From positions 1,731,024 through 1,795,023 of the forward strand of contig NZ_QBKB01000002.1 in NCBI RefSeq assembly GCF_004137855.1: a stretch of 64,000 nucleotides of DNA. The letters are read 5' to 3'. Of this stretch, positions 28,217-38,879 are shown piece by piece. Position 1 is the first letter of the stretch. Every line of letters begins with the position of its first letter. The translations under genes were made by a program, and so were the position numbers. The notes below the pieces were generated by a model. The model saw only the letters and a program-made list of their open reading frames with translations. It had not been told where the DNA came from and did no database searches. This DNA comes from Methanohalophilus profundi. Its GTDB lineage: Archaea > Halobacteriota > Methanosarcinia > Methanosarcinales > Methanosarcinaceae.

Positions 28217-29695
28217 TTAAAAATCATCATCCTGTACATAACTCCTGTCAAATTCAATCGCAATTTCAGCTTTTTCCAGTTCCCTTCCAAGATAACCGGC
28301 ATGTTCAAGACTTGTGACAAGTCCTTTATCTATTATCATGTCCAGGATTTCTGCAGCATTTTCACCGATGATAGTTTCCTGTGCATGTTCTGCGACTATG
28401 TACCTTTTTCCATCATTTACATGAGCAACTCCTATATGGAATGCTCCGGCTGGATCCAGTTGCCAGTTGGGGCTACTCTTTGCATTGGTTGCATTATCGG
28501 GGATATCAATATCCGGCCGCTTTCGTTTTTCCTTGATCATGAACATGTCAATTCCCAGGTCCTTTGGGGAACTGTGCCTTTCCTCTGCCAGTTTCATCAT
28601 TGAAGAGGCAGTTTTTAGTTCGGCAATGGAACCCCGGGTCTTATCACTGTATTCGGGTGTGAAAAGAATGGCTGCTCCTACCTCATGTGCTATTCCGCAC
28701 AGGGTTGCATTTATACCTATAGAATCAGCATCCATGAGTTCAGTAACATTACCAGCCCCAAAGAATAGAGGTATATCCGGGTAAGCATCACGGAATTTTC
28801 TGTATCTTTCTACAGAAGATGTAAATCCATGACCAATTGGATCAAGCACAGGGTCTGCAATTATATTTTCAATTCCTAAATCCTTTGCTTGTTTGATATT
28901 CTGTATCAATGTATCATATTTATTGCCACTGCCCGGGATAATCACAACAGCACACCCCTTTGCAGCAATCTTGTCTCCCAGCTCATCAATATTTGTATCA
29001 TTGAGGCTGAGGACCATATCAATACCCGCATCAATTGCACTACGAATATGGGCAGGGTCCAGTGTATCCACACTTAGGGGTAGTCCGGTCACTTCTTTTG
29101 TATTGAGAATGGCCTCATGGACGTTTTCAGCGGGTGTATCTATGGCCATGCCCAGATCGATGATGTCAGCACCTTTACGGGTGAATTCTGCCACTTTACT
29201 CTGAAGATGGCCACGATCCATATTTCCTGCATCAACGATTTCGCCCATGACTTTCATTTGGGAATTGCCCCCAATTTTCGTGTCATTGAGTATTAAAGGA
29301 GCAAAAGCACTCTTTTCCATCTGGCCCAATTTCTTGTATGCTTCCTGTTGACGTATATCTTTGAGTAATTCACATGCAGGGATTTTATTTGAAAATTGCA
29401 CATCTCCTGCAAACCGTATTGCGTAATCCAGATCATAGGCATGTTTAGGGCCTAAGTAGACAGGGCAACCTATTTTGTTTGCAACTTCTGTGAAATCACC
29501 CGGGACAAGACCGGGAACAAGAATCATATCAAATTGCCCGGGTTTAAAATTATCGTCTTCATAGGAATGAATTAACCTTTGTGGGGTGATGAAAGCAGCT
29601 ACGTCAGTATCAACAGTAAGTACACTTGTATCAGAACCAACCGCATGACGAACTGTGCTTTCCGCCAGGTGACCTGTAGCTACAAGAATTTTCAT
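28217..29695 (-). CDS. Dihydropteroate synthase-like protein
   Basis: A 492-residue archaeal protein: an N-terminal domain of about 150 residues special to methanogens (VPGLVPGDF, GCPVYLGPKHAYDLD), then a TIM-barrel pterin-binding domain with GADIIDLGMAIDTP, LPLSVDTLDPAHIRSAI and NIIADPVLDPIGHG. It is related to dihydropteroate synthase and pterin-binding methyltransferases. Tetrahydromethanopterin synthesis is the usual suggestion; a direct assay-based assignment is not claimed. It is followed by the unknown 150-residue gene. Together with mptA at 52.6 kb it fits a methanopterin-based metabolism. Confidence 0.85.
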   Translation of the reverse strand: MKILVATGHLAESTVRHAVGSDTSVLTVDTDVAAFITPQRLIHSYEDDNFKPGQFDMILVPGLVPGDFTEVANKIGCPVYLGPKHAYDLDYAIRFAGDVQFSNKIPACELLKDIRQQEAYKKLGQMEKSAFAPLILNDTKIGGNSQMKVMGEIVDAGNMDRGHLQSKVAEFTRKGADIIDLGMAIDTPAENVHEAILNTKEVTGLPLSVDTLDPAHIRSAIDAGIDMVLSLNDTNIDELGDKIAAKGCAVVIIPGSGNKYDTLIQNIKQAKDLGIENIIADPVLDPIGHGFTSSVERYRKFRDAYPDIPLFFGAGNVTELMDADSIGINATLCGIAHEVGAAILFTPEYSDKTRGSIAELKTASSMMKLAEERHSSPKDLGIDMFMIKEKRKRPDIDIPDNATNAKSSPNWQLDPAGAFHIGVAHVNDGKRYIVAEHAQETIIGENAAEILDMIIDKGLVTSLEHAGYLGRELEKAEIAIEFDRSYVQDDDF

Positions 29696-29732
29696 GGGAG
29701 AATAATCGGTTGGATATTAAAAATAAGTATCT

Positions 29733-29758
29733 GTGAAAGATGCTTTTGAGGCATCTTT
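29733..29758 (-). terminator. Terminator downstream of ftsZ
   Basis: GAAAGATGC and GCATCTTTC form a nine-pair hairpin about 10-35 bases past the ftsZ stop. On the minus strand it is followed by CTTATTTTTAA. Confidence 0.6.
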
Positions 29759-29765
29759 CCAGATT

Positions 29766-30932
29766 TTAATTAATTATGTCTATGATAGAACCGCCATTGT
29801 CAGAAGATCGATTCATTGGTTCGACTACCTGACGGCTTCCGTTTGGGACCTTTGTATAACGTGATTCAGTATTCTTTTCTACAATATCGGCCTGATATTG
29901 AGGTCCGAGTACCTGTGCTGACTGCACTCCGGTCATAATGGCCATTACACGAATCTTTCCTTCATAGTCATCGCGAATTCTGGCTCCCCAGATTATATTT
30001 GCATTTGATGACAATTCATATGTCAGGGACGCTGCAACTTCTTCAGCTTCCTTTAGGCTCAGGTCCGGTCCGCCGGTAATATGCACAAGGCTACCTGTGG
30101 CACCGCGGTAATCGACATCGAGAAGTGGGTGATTCAAAGCTGCCCTTACTACATCTTCGCTCTTGTCCTGATTCTTACTTTCCCCGACAAGCATTACGGC
30201 CACGCCACCACATCCCATAATGGCACGGATGTCTGCATAGTCCAGATTGATAAGAGACGGCTGTGTAATAGTTTCAGTAATACCCTTTACGGTTTCAGCG
30301 ATTAGCTGGTCCATTACTGAAAATGCCTGCTCTATAGGGAGGTTTGGTACATAGTTGAGAAGCCTGTTGTTGTCAAGTACAATAACAGTATCTGCTGCAC
30401 GGCGCAAATCCTCTATTCCCTCTTCAGCTTTCACAGCACGGGCCCTTTCTACCCTGAAAGGACTGGAGACCATACCTACTACAATTGCTCCTTGTTCTTT
30501 TGCTATGTCAGCCACAACGGGGCCTACACCGGTACCGGTACCTCCTCCCATACCTGCAGTTACAAAAACAAGGTCACTTTCCTTGAATACTTCTTCAAGG
30601 GTTCCACGGGCAAGGTCTGCTGCTTTGGCACCGACTTCCGGGAAACCACCCGCACCAAGTCCACGAGTTAAGGTTTTACCCACCAAGATCTTCTTGTCAG
30701 CACGGATGTGATCAAGATGTTGTTTGTCCGTATTTATTGCAATAGTTTCGGCACCTTCGATACCGATATTATACAGACGGTTAACGGTGTTGTTTCCGGC
30801 GCCTCCGCAACCAACTATGGTTATCCTGGGAAGCCCGAATTCAAAATCTTCTTCCTCTTCAAAATTCTTTCGATACTCTCTTTCTTGTTCTGATAGTTTT
30901 AATGCATCTTGCACTATGGACTGCACATTCAT
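29766..30932 (-). CDS. ftsZ: Cell division GTPase FtsZ
   Basis: A 388-residue tubulin-like GTPase that polymerises at the division site. The tubulin signature [10 protein letters not shown] is present, with the N-terminal [13 protein letters not shown] nucleotide site and the T7-loop [11 protein letters not shown] needed for GTP hydrolysis between subunits. An acidic extension of about 35 residues precedes the core, and the C-terminal tail ends in [15 protein letters not shown] is immediately before the ATG, unusually close. The 350-base region upstream has its own structure (see separate entry). Confidence 0.95.
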   Translation of the reverse strand: MNVQSIVQDALKLSEQEREYRKNFEEEEDFEFGLPRITIVGCGGAGNNTVNRLYNIGIEGAETIAINTDKQHLDHIRADKKILVGKTLTRGLGAGGFPEVGAKAADLARGTLEEVFKESDLVFVTAGMGGGTGTGVGPVVADIAKEQGAIVVGMVSSPFRVERARAVKAEEGIEDLRRAADTVIVLDNNRLLNYVPNLPIEQAFSVMDQLIAETVKGITETITQPSLINLDYADIRAIMGCGGVAVMLVGESKNQDKSEDVVRAALNHPLLDVDYRGATGSLVHITGGPDLSLKEAEEVAASLTYELSSNANIIWGARIRDDYEGKIRVMAIMTGVQSAQVLGPQYQADIVEKNTESRYTKVPNGSRQVVEPMNRSSDNGGSIIDIIN

Positions 30933-31284
30933 CCCCTCTTGATGATTCGTGACGTTACGGCCTTCTAGGTAATGACAAGGTATCCAGCATTCCCGATATA
31001 CGAAGAAACTCTTACCCTATCTCCAATTAATTCTCTCATAGCCGCCCGCATACTTCACTTACGGACGGGAATCCCGCCGGAACTACATGTAAATCAATCA
31101 GGACCAATTGTTGTTTGGAAACCTGAAATTTATCTTTTAATTATTGTAGCCCTCAGGCATTCGACATTCGTTCGAATTAAGTCTGACTTTCAGCGGCCAA
31201 GCACCCGCCTTTGATCTGACTGTATTCTTACATTCGTCTGACTTATTATTTATAAATAGTTGTATATAAGGGTATCCATTTATA
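30933..31284 (-). promoter_or_regulatory. Long ftsZ upstream region with TATA box and hairpins
   Basis: About 350 bases without a gene. On the minus strand a TATA-like ATTTATAAATAATAA lies near 31244-31258, so the transcript would carry a leader of nearly 300 bases. The leader contains GTCAGAC three times in variant form near 31190-31245, and a hairpin with CCGCCCG (31042-31048) facing CGGACGG (31062-31068) that competes with the small CGGGAATCCCG hairpin at 31066-31076. A plus-strand 80-codon frame through it has no ribosome site and is not called. Confidence 0.45.
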
Positions 31285-31998
31285 TCATCCTTTTGTGATA
31301 CAATCGTAATCTACACGGGTTTTGTTAAGCCTGGGTAGATTTCCCCACATGCCAATATATTCACCCTGAACAACAAGGGCACCATTTATACCCCCAATCC
31401 CTTCTAAAACTTTAAATGCTTTTTCCACAGCTTCCTTGCCAGGATCGGTTGCATTTGAAAGAGCGGTTGCAGCAGCATCAGCAAGGGATACATTTTCGGA
31501 AAAAACAACTGCAGCATCTGCCATTCCAAAACTGATCGATGGGCCGACAGTACCTGATGAAGTACATATCCCGGCCACATTGTCAATAGGTTCAAGCACA
31601 AAACCAACATCCTTTACGGCGGATTCTCCTGCATATATACCTACCACAATCTGTCGATTTGTTACATAGGCTATGTCTCCTCCATTGTCAACCAGTGCAA
31701 AACTTGCTCCTGCATCTACCATTGCTTCAACAGCAAGTGACGCAATCGTACCGGCCACGGCACTCATCGGACCAAGTCCCATTGTAGCTGAAGCATCTGT
31801 CATTCTTCTGACTACTTCAGGAGCATCTTTGGGGCATGAATGAGGTTCCAGTGTAATCTGAAAATAAGGGTCCCTTCGAATATAATTCTCAAGCAGTGAC
31901 CTGTGGAAGCCAATAGCTTCTTTGGCTGCTTCCACATGGCTGGCATCATCTGCATGGATGCTAACTATAGTTTCCTTGAGACGGTAATGTTCTTTCAT
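31285..31998 (-). CDS. COG2122 / UPF0280 ApbE-like protein (homocysteine pathway)
   Basis: A 237-residue member of COG2122 (UPF0280), related in fold to ApbE flavin transferases. Family blocks include [29 protein letters not shown] and [11 protein letters not shown]. In Methanosarcina acetivorans a protein of this group is needed for good growth at low sulfide, together with the DUF39 and NIL-ferredoxin proteins encoded just upstream here. The ATG at 31998 follows the ferredoxin stop by 14 bases, so this is the third gene of that operon. No FMN target threonine motif is claimed. Confidence 0.85.
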   Translation of the reverse strand: MKEHYRLKETIVSIHADDASHVEAAKEAIGFHRSLLENYIRRDPYFQITLEPHSCPKDAPEVVRRMTDASATMGLGPMSAVAGTIASLAVEAMVDAGASFALVDNGGDIAYVTNRQIVVGIYAGESAVKDVGFVLEPIDNVAGICTSSGTVGPSISFGMADAAVVFSENVSLADAAATALSNATDPGKEAVEKAFKVLEGIGGINGALVVQGEYIGMWGNLPRLNKTRVDYDCITKG

Positions 31999-32012
31999 GC
32001 TTTGCAAGATAA

Positions 32013-32399
32013 TTATTTCTCAAGGCTCAGGGCATGATGCGGACACATTTTGATACAGGTGCCACACTGTATACATTTTTCTATGTCCTGGGCAATACCC
32101 CAGTCATCATCAAAGGAGAACACATGTCCGGGACAAACCGAGATACAGGCTCCACATTCTACACATTCTTCCTCATCCCTGACGATCGGGTGGTCTAGAA
32201 CTGTTACTTTAGCACCCTTTGATTCCAGTGCTTCCCTTATAGCCTTGAAATCACCACTTTCGACCTCGGCAATAATCTCTCCGTAGGTGGAATCGAAATG
32301 TGCCTGCGAGATATTCAGGGCGGTTCTGGTTTCAATCATTGATTCTGCAAGTATGGGCTCTCCTATGACATTGGACGAAATATTGATTTTTATCATCAT
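32013..32399 (-). CDS. NIL-domain plus 2x[4Fe-4S] ferredoxin of homocysteine biosynthesis
   Basis: A 128-residue protein. A NIL domain fills residues 1-75 and two 4Fe-4S motifs follow, [13 protein letters not shown] and [13 protein letters not shown]. Its counterpart in Methanosarcina works with the DUF39 protein to put sulfide onto aspartate semialdehyde, giving homocysteine without O-acyl intermediates. The ATG at 32399 has GGAGG 8 bases upstream; the DUF39 stop overlaps this region by a few bases, which shows tight coupling. Confidence 0.88.
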   Translation of the reverse strand: MMIKINISSNVIGEPILAESMIETRTALNISQAHFDSTYGEIIAEVESGDFKAIREALESKGAKVTVLDHPIVRDEEECVECGACISVCPGHVFSFDDDWGIAQDIEKCIQCGTCIKMCPHHALSLEK

Positions 32400-32401
32400 T
32401 T

Positions 32402-33904
32402 TCACCGCCTCCTTGCAAACAGTTTGCTGATATCATTACTCGAGATTATACCGATTACATATCTGTCATCATCTATCACAGGCATTGCTGATACTTCCTT
32501 CATGTCAAGATTACGTGCTGCAATATCTATGGGATCAGTGGCATTGGAGGTGAGAACCTTTTTTGTCATGATATCCTTCACATAATTACATCCCGTTTCA
32601 GCAACAGCTTTGGATATATCCCATGCAGTCACAATACCTGCCAGTTTTCCATCCTCTGAAACTACAGGCAAATGGCTAAAGGTATTTTCCATGATCATTT
32701 TAGCTGCTTCATGGAAGGTTGCGTTTTCATCGATGACCACTACATCCCTGGCCATAATATCCTGTACCAGTGGGTTTCTGGTTGTCTGTCTCATCGGTTT
32801 GCATGTGGCTTTTGCAGGAAGTCTCTGGGAGGGGCTGTTTACAAAAAATTCTCCTGCTGTGACCCACGTTTTCAGTTCCTCTGCAATCTCACGTGATTTT
32901 TTGAAACTTGACATAGAGGAGGTGGGTGTATCTTTGCCGTTTATTTCGATGCTACCGGAGCGTAGTTCTTCATAATTGACTTTTCTGAGAACAGGTCTGT
33001 CCCTACTTGGGACCCCATAATCCAGTACGTTTGTCACCACATCTTTATCTGTAACTGCGGTTGATTGTGCAAGTTGTTCATTCAGGATGGGGATAGGTAT
33101 GCCCATCCCAACGTAGAGAGATGTGCCGTATTCATGGAAATTCGCTGCACGAATGTAATCGGCACTCATATCTTTCAGGTCACCTCTAAGCATCAATGTA
33201 CCAAAATTAGTTTCCGGGCTGTGTTGTGTTCCTTCTCCAATAATATGTCCTTTTGTCCCGCCAAGGAAAATAGGGGTTCCAACTCCTATTGTCTGGTAAT
33301 CAGGATCATTGGATAATGGTGACAGTACGCCAGCGCCGGAATAGGTTACATTTCCATAGTTGGGAAGTAACGAACCCATATATGTGTAAATCGTTCTGTT
33401 CATCCCGTTAGTAGCAACATTGTATTTCTGATATCCGTTACGGGGGTTGATCATGATTGCCTGGTTCAGGTCATATATGTTGAGTGTAGTGTCAAGTGTT
33501 TTTCTGGGATAACAATCAGTACCGTAAGATGTGGCATGAAGATCAATGGATTTACCGCGTATCAGGTCCTCAATTACATGGGCCCCGCCATAATCGAAAC
33601 CTTCAGTTTCGGAAAGTTGTCCTGCTCCGATAAAGGCATCTACTGCAGCTACGCCTGAGTAGGCTTCCACACCATTTAAAAAAACCTTATTCATTTTCAT
33701 TGGTGGCTCTGGATGTCCGAAATTGAGCCAGACTCCTGAGGAACACATTGCCCCAAATGTACCTGTGGTAACTACATCAACTTCCTTCGCAGCCTCTTTT
33801 GCACCCAGTTCTCCCACTATACCTACCATTTCTTCAGCCGTCACAACATTGACATCACCTTCTTTTATTCTCCTGTTTATCTCCTCTATGGATTTTTCTA
33901 CCAT
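32402..33904 (-). CDS. DUF39/CBS-domain homocysteine biosynthesis protein
   Basis: A 500-residue protein with an N-terminal DUF39 (HcyBio) domain of about 370 residues (FGAMCSSGVWLNFGH, THATSYGTD-type block LHATSYGTDCYPRK, GTKGHIIGEGTQ) and two C-terminal CBS domains (MARDVVVIDENATFHEAA and MTKKVLTSNATDPIDIAA). The Methanosarcina homologue is required for making homocysteine from aspartate semialdehyde and sulfide. Conserved cysteines in CSSG and DCYPRK are candidates for carrying sulfur. The CBS pair suggests control by an adenosyl ligand such as S-adenosylmethionine, which is inference. AGAGGT lies 7 bases before the ATG at 33904. First gene of a three-gene operon. Confidence 0.88.
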   Translation of the reverse strand: MVEKSIEEINRRIKEGDVNVVTAEEMVGIVGELGAKEAAKEVDVVTTGTFGAMCSSGVWLNFGHPEPPMKMNKVFLNGVEAYSGVAAVDAFIGAGQLSETEGFDYGGAHVIEDLIRGKSIDLHATSYGTDCYPRKTLDTTLNIYDLNQAIMINPRNGYQKYNVATNGMNRTIYTYMGSLLPNYGNVTYSGAGVLSPLSNDPDYQTIGVGTPIFLGGTKGHIIGEGTQHSPETNFGTLMLRGDLKDMSADYIRAANFHEYGTSLYVGMGIPIPILNEQLAQSTAVTDKDVVTNVLDYGVPSRDRPVLRKVNYEELRSGSIEINGKDTPTSSMSSFKKSREIAEELKTWVTAGEFFVNSPSQRLPAKATCKPMRQTTRNPLVQDIMARDVVVIDENATFHEAAKMIMENTFSHLPVVSEDGKLAGIVTAWDISKAVAETGCNYVKDIMTKKVLTSNATDPIDIAARNLDMKEVSAMPVIDDDRYVIGIISSNDISKLFARRR

Positions 33905-34032
33905 GAAATCTACCTCTGTTAATATCAATTGGTAATATTAGTGTATCTATATATTACTTCTGGTTATTGGATGTAATTCTTTTTTGTTTTTGTGAATCAA
34001 AGAGTTATTATATTTGGTGAAATATATGGCAA

Positions 34033-36864
34033 ATGGGAGTTGGTATGGTGTTAATGGGTACTAGCGTACATAATTCATTATTTGACAATATGTTCTATGA
34101 AATCCTGACAGAGGATATATCATTTGACCAAAAGATGGAAGAAATTGCAAAAATCCTTCCTCAAATACTTCGCTATCCGGATAAGGCATCTGCAAGAATA
34201 TTGTTTGGTCCTTATAAGTCTCCTGGCTTTAAGCAGGGTAAATATCAAATCTCCTCTTCACATATATCCACAAATGAAGAGAAAGGCCATGTGTTATGTC
34301 TTGAGTTATTTTATAATAACCTTTCATTGAAAAATAATTACACACCTTTCAATTCTGATGAAAAACAAAAACTTGATTTTATTGCAAAGATTTTGTCTAT
34401 ATTTATTGATAAGGAGGTCGAAGTGAAAAAAGCCCGGCATGATTACGACTTCCTTCTGGGCAGTACAAATGAAATTCCATATTCCCTCAACAGTGACGGA
34501 AAAATTGTCTATATTTCACCCAAGATTCAAGAATACGGTTTGCGTCCTGAACAAATGATTTCCCGACCATTTACAGATTATGTATGTCTGGATGATAGGG
34601 ACGAGTGGTTGAATATATTTAAAAAAATAAAATTAGTGGATATCTTACCTATTAAAGCACAGATGCGTATTCAGAATTACAATAAAGAGTTGCATTGGTT
34701 CCAGAATCATATAGATCCAACATATGATGAAATGGGGAATTTTTTGGGAAGTAATGGTGTACTCAGTGAAATAAACATGAGAAAAGAGGCAGAAATCCAT
34801 TCTCAGGAACAGTCCGATGCGTTTCGTTTTCTTGCAAAAGCATGCAATCAGTTCGTCGACCCCTTTTTTGAAGATATTGATTTGCTCATAGAACCAATAC
34901 TGGAAAAGATTATGGGAATTCTTGATGCAGATTCAATTTTTATATATGAACTAAACCATAGCGAAAATAATATGCATCTAACACATTACACTTGCGTACC
35001 ATATTTAAAAGGAAGATGCGAAATGGCAATGGATAAATTAAACTCACTGTCAACTGCACAATTCTCGACTATAATTGAGAAATTCCAGAAAAATGAGCCC
35101 TATTACGTAAATTCTATAGAGGAACTCCCAGATTCTGAAAAAAATCTGAAGGGACTCTTGACAATATTGGATCTTGAATCAGCTCAGATTATGCCTGTAC
35201 ATGTCGAAAATCAGTTGGTAGGATTTATCGGTGTAGTTTCGGCCACAAAAAACAAACATTGGCCATCCTATAGTGATGATCTCCTCAGGATATTGTTTGA
35301 TTCTATATTCAATGCAAAGGAACGAGGTAAAACCTATATGATGCTTGATAATACAATGCATCTTTACCGTTCTCTTTTTGACAGGTCAAACGATGCTATC
35401 TTTATCCACTCTTCAGGGGGTACCATAATAGATGCTAATAGAAGTGCCTGCAAAATAATTGGCTGTTCCCATTCTGATATGTTATCTATGAAAATTGCTG
35501 ATCTTTATCCTCACGAATCTAAATATATGGCACAGTCAAAATCAGCAATCCAGAAAACATTGAATGAAGGATCTACACGTTTCGAATCGAAAATGAAACA
35601 TATGAATGATTCAGTTATTGATGTTGAGATCAGTTCTTCTGTACTTGATAAAGAAAATAGTATCATGCTCAGTATAGTAAGAGATATTACTGAACGTAAA
35701 AGATCAGAACTGGAACTGGAAAGTTATCGCAAACATCTGGAAGAAATTGTGGATCAACGTACCTCTGAACTCCAAACTGCCAATTCTTGGGTCTCTGCCC
35801 TCTATGACAATGCTCCTATAGGTATCGGTGTGCTTAATAAAGATCTGAAATTGATTGATCTTAATAAAGGAATGGCCGAAATTACTGGCATTTCTAGAGA
35901 AAATATTGTAGGTAAATCTCTATTTTCTATGTGCACCGAAGGGTCTTCGAAGTATCTTGATAATGACCTAGGGCCAGACATTCTTGAAAAACAATTTTCC
36001 ACAGAATTTCACTGGGTATGCAATAAAAAACACATCTGTATACAGTTCAATTCTCAGCCACTGGGTTTGAAAGATTCTCCTCAAAAGGTAATCTTTACTG
36101 CACAGGACATTACACGAAGAAAACAGGCTGAAATCGCCCTTAAAAATTATGCAGGTCAATTGGAGAAATCTAACGAAATGAAGGACCTTTTTACCGATAT
36201 AATGCGCCATGATCTTCTAAATCCTGCAAATATCGTAAAAGGTTTCATAGACATACTCATAAAGAAAGAAAAGGAAGAAAAAAAGATTCATTTCCTATCA
36301 AGGATCAGGGATAACACAGAACGCTTGATCGATATGATCGAAAACACAGCTTACCTGTCCAAACTTGAATCTACTGAAACCCTTGAGCTGCAAAAGATGG
36401 ATCTGGGTCAAATATTAACTTCCTGTATTTCAGAGATGTCTCCTCTGGCCGAAAATGAAAATATGGATATAATACACGATCTGCAACAGCCATATCCTCT
36501 AAAGGCCAATCCTATAATCAAGGAGGTTTTTATCAATCTGCTTTCAAATGCAATCAAATATAGCCCTTCGGAAAGTTCAATTCATGTAGGGGTGCAGGAA
36601 AACGACTCTTCATTTAAAATAATGATAAAGGATAGGGGTTCTGGGATTGCTGATGATGATAAACCATACATATTTAACAGGTTTAACAGGGCACAAAAAG
36701 GAAGCATAAAGGGCACAGGTCTTGGCCTTGCAATAGTAAAAAGAATTGTAGATTTGCATGGTGGCAGTGTTGGAGTGGAAGATAACCCGGAAGGGCAGGG
36801 TAGTGTTTTCTGGGTATATATAGAAAAAGACCCTGAAAACAATACAAATTCAGGTTTTGGGTAA
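34033..36864 (+). CDS. Multi-PAS/GAF sensor histidine kinase
   Basis: A 943-residue soluble sensor kinase without transmembrane segments. After an N-terminal region of about 140 residues it has a PAS domain (about 145-255), a GAF domain (about 270-430), a second PAS (about 450-555), a coiled-coil link (KHLEEIVDQRTSELQ), a third PAS (about 590-700), then the dimerisation helix with phospho-histidine in FTDIMRHDLLNP and the ATPase domain with NLLSNAIKYSP, DRGSGI and GTGLGLAIV. The PAS and GAF ligands are unknown. No response regulator is adjacent. The start among three close ATGs is uncertain. Its 3' end overlaps the opposite kinase by 15 bases. Confidence 0.88.
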   Translation: MGVGMVLMGTSVHNSLFDNMFYEILTEDISFDQKMEEIAKILPQILRYPDKASARILFGPYKSPGFKQGKYQISSSHISTNEEKGHVLCLELFYNNLSLKNNYTPFNSDEKQKLDFIAKILSIFIDKEVEVKKARHDYDFLLGSTNEIPYSLNSDGKIVYISPKIQEYGLRPEQMISRPFTDYVCLDDRDEWLNIFKKIKLVDILPIKAQMRIQNYNKELHWFQNHIDPTYDEMGNFLGSNGVLSEINMRKEAEIHSQEQSDAFRFLAKACNQFVDPFFEDIDLLIEPILEKIMGILDADSIFIYELNHSENNMHLTHYTCVPYLKGRCEMAMDKLNSLSTAQFSTIIEKFQKNEPYYVNSIEELPDSEKNLKGLLTILDLESAQIMPVHVENQLVGFIGVVSATKNKHWPSYSDDLLRILFDSIFNAKERGKTYMMLDNTMHLYRSLFDRSNDAIFIHSSGGTIIDANRSACKIIGCSHSDMLSMKIADLYPHESKYMAQSKSAIQKTLNEGSTRFESKMKHMNDSVIDVEISSSVLDKENSIMLSIVRDITERKRSELELESYRKHLEEIVDQRTSELQTANSWVSALYDNAPIGIGVLNKDLKLIDLNKGMAEITGISRENIVGKSLFSMCTEGSSKYLDNDLGPDILEKQFSTEFHWVCNKKHICIQFNSQPLGLKDSPQKVIFTAQDITRRKQAEIALKNYAGQLEKSNEMKDLFTDIMRHDLLNPANIVKGFIDILIKKEKEEKKIHFLSRIRDNTERLIDMIENTAYLSKLESTETLELQKMDLGQILTSCISEMSPLAENENMDIIHDLQQPYPLKANPIIKEVFINLLSNAIKYSPSESSIHVGVQENDSSFKIMIKDRGSGIADDDKPYIFNRFNRAQKGSIKGTGLGLAIVKRIVDLHGGSVGVEDNPEGQGSVFWVYIEKDPENNTNSGFG

Positions 36865-38510
36865 CTTCACATGAACTGTAGTACCCAATCCTTCCATACT
36901 CCTTGCCCATATACTTCCGTTATGAATATCTATTACCTTTTTGCATATATGGAGTCCCAGGCCAACACCATTATAGATGCGGGTTGTGGATCCATCTATT
37001 TGGTAAAACATGTCAAAAATACGCGGAAGTTTTTCTTTTGGTATTCCTATACCATTATCTTTTATCTTTATGTGTATATATTCTTCTTCCTCTTTCAGGG
37101 TAATTTTTATTTTCCCGGATCCCTGTGTGAATTTTGATGCATTGTCCAGTATATTAAGGAAAACGTTTGTTAACCTGTCTCTGTCACCATAGATAAGGGA
37201 AGATTTATTTTGGATATCAATACTTATATCGACATCTTTTCCTTCTGTGTGGACTTTCATTTTTCCATGGAATCAGTTATGATTTCACCAACATCCACCT
37301 CTTCGAAGTGATACTGGTATTTGCCCTCTTTTTCCATACTCATATAAAGCAGGGAGTCAATTAGCCTTTTGAGCCGGTCTGCATTACGTACAACTGCCAA
37401 ATTTGCTTTTTTTCTGGTCTTCGTTTAATTCACCCAGTCGTCCTTTATCAAGCAGGTCACTGAATCCCTTGATAGATATCAGGGGTGTTTTCAGTTCATG
37501 GGTCAGGTTTGCGAGGAATTCACTCTTTAGCTTATCCAGATGTTTAAGATCTTCATAGGCTCGCTGGGTCATTTCGAAAAGTTGGGCATTTTCAATTGCA
37601 ATCCCGATGTGTTTGCCTACATGTTCCAATACTTGCAGGCTTTTTTCACTGACTTCATGATTGAGGGGGATAGAAAGCTGGATAAAACCCATTATTTTTT
37701 CCCTGGAATAGAGGCGGAATAAAAGATACTTTTTGTGCTGCATTTGGCCCTGGTAATGGAAAGTATCTTCTGCAACAAGGGGGCCTGATGGAGTACCTGC
37801 AGAATTATCAAACATGTTTTCTACTGTAGAATAGTGAATGTTTTCAGGATATTCTCCCCTCGGGCCTATATAGGCACGCAATACTGCCTCTTTTTCTTCT
37901 GGGTTTATTATGTATACTCCACCTGCAGTAATGTCAAGAAGGTCTTCCATTTCCATTAGCATTTCATCAAGGAGGTCATCCACATCAAGAGATTCTGATG
38001 CAAGAGCAGATGCTGAATATAGGATGGATATATCACGTTCCTTTTCCAGAATGGTCCGTTCGGACATTTTACGGTCTGTTACATCAAGCAAAATTCCATG
38101 GTATTCCAGATTATCATCACATCTGCAGGGGAATGTAATCTCTGAAATCCATTTTATACTGCCTGAAGAATCTACGACACGATATTCGCAGGTAAACTGG
38201 TTTGACGAATTTTTCCGGAACCTGTCAAACTCATTCTGGACAAAGCTGCGATCTTCGGGATGGATGAATTCATTATATGTCATCCTCCCTTCCAGGAAAT
38301 CTTCAGGTTTGTATCCAAAAATTGTTACTCTTTCAGATACATAATTTGTCCTGGCACGCTGATCCCCCTTCCAAAAAAAACAATCATGGGGCTTTTATCG
38401 ATTATTTCTTCGAAGTTTGTTGCAACTGTGAATATATCAGTACCTTTATATTTTTCCCTGGGCTTAAGGTACTTCAAATTGTTCCCCGGTACGGGCTTTT
38501 CTGTAACCAT
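36850..38510 (-). CDS. PAS-GAF sensor histidine kinase, two frame breaks
   Basis: About 550 residues when three frames are joined: a PAS domain (EEIIDKSPMIVFF to HPEDRSFVQNEF, then RVVDSSGSIKWISEI), a GAF domain (about 190-340), the phospho-histidine in ANLTHELKTPLISIKGFSDL, and the ATPase with LNILDNASKFTQ, DNGIGIP and GVGLGLHI. One base is missing from the A run at 38373-38380 and one is extra in the T run at 37407-37413; correcting both gives WKGDQRARTNYVSERVTIFG and QKKANLAVVRNADRLKRLID. It lies tail to tail with the larger kinase. No partner regulator is nearby. Methanogens often have such orphan kinases. Confidence 0.82.
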
Positions 38511-38879
38511 TAATATTCATCCCTTCTCCATCCTTAATTAGCAAAATTATATTGCAATTGATTGCTCTTTTTTAAAGATATATAAACTTATATATGTTTG
38601 GGAGAATATATAATATTGTTTTTAATGTATAGAATCAAGTCCATACATATTATAATTGATATGTTATTTTTATTTTAAATGTATTTCATTTTCGTCATCA
38701 TTATGAGAAAAATATATATAGCATGTTTTGTTGCACTATTCTTGGTATAAATGACTCATATAGCCGGTTTACCCGATCATCCTGTAGTCTAGTTTCCAAA
38801 AAGTTATATAAAGGCAGAAGGCTATACGAGACAGACCTTTAACATATCATATTAAAAGCTAAATTCAGAGTTGATTATA
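38511..38879. other. AT-rich spacer with divergent promoters
   Basis: About 370 bases between a leftward kinase and a rightward FKBP gene. TATA-like sites are visible for each direction: CATATATAAGTTTATATATC on the minus strand (38576-38596) and AAAGTTATATAAAGGC on the plus strand (38799-38814). The latter would start a transcript about 35-40 bases before the FKBP start. No small gene or terminator hairpin was seen. Confidence 0.5.

Noticed and set aside
30972-31214. An 80-codon plus-strand frame in the ftsZ upstream region
   Set aside because: No ribosome site, no recognisable motif, and it overlaps the probable ftsZ leader.
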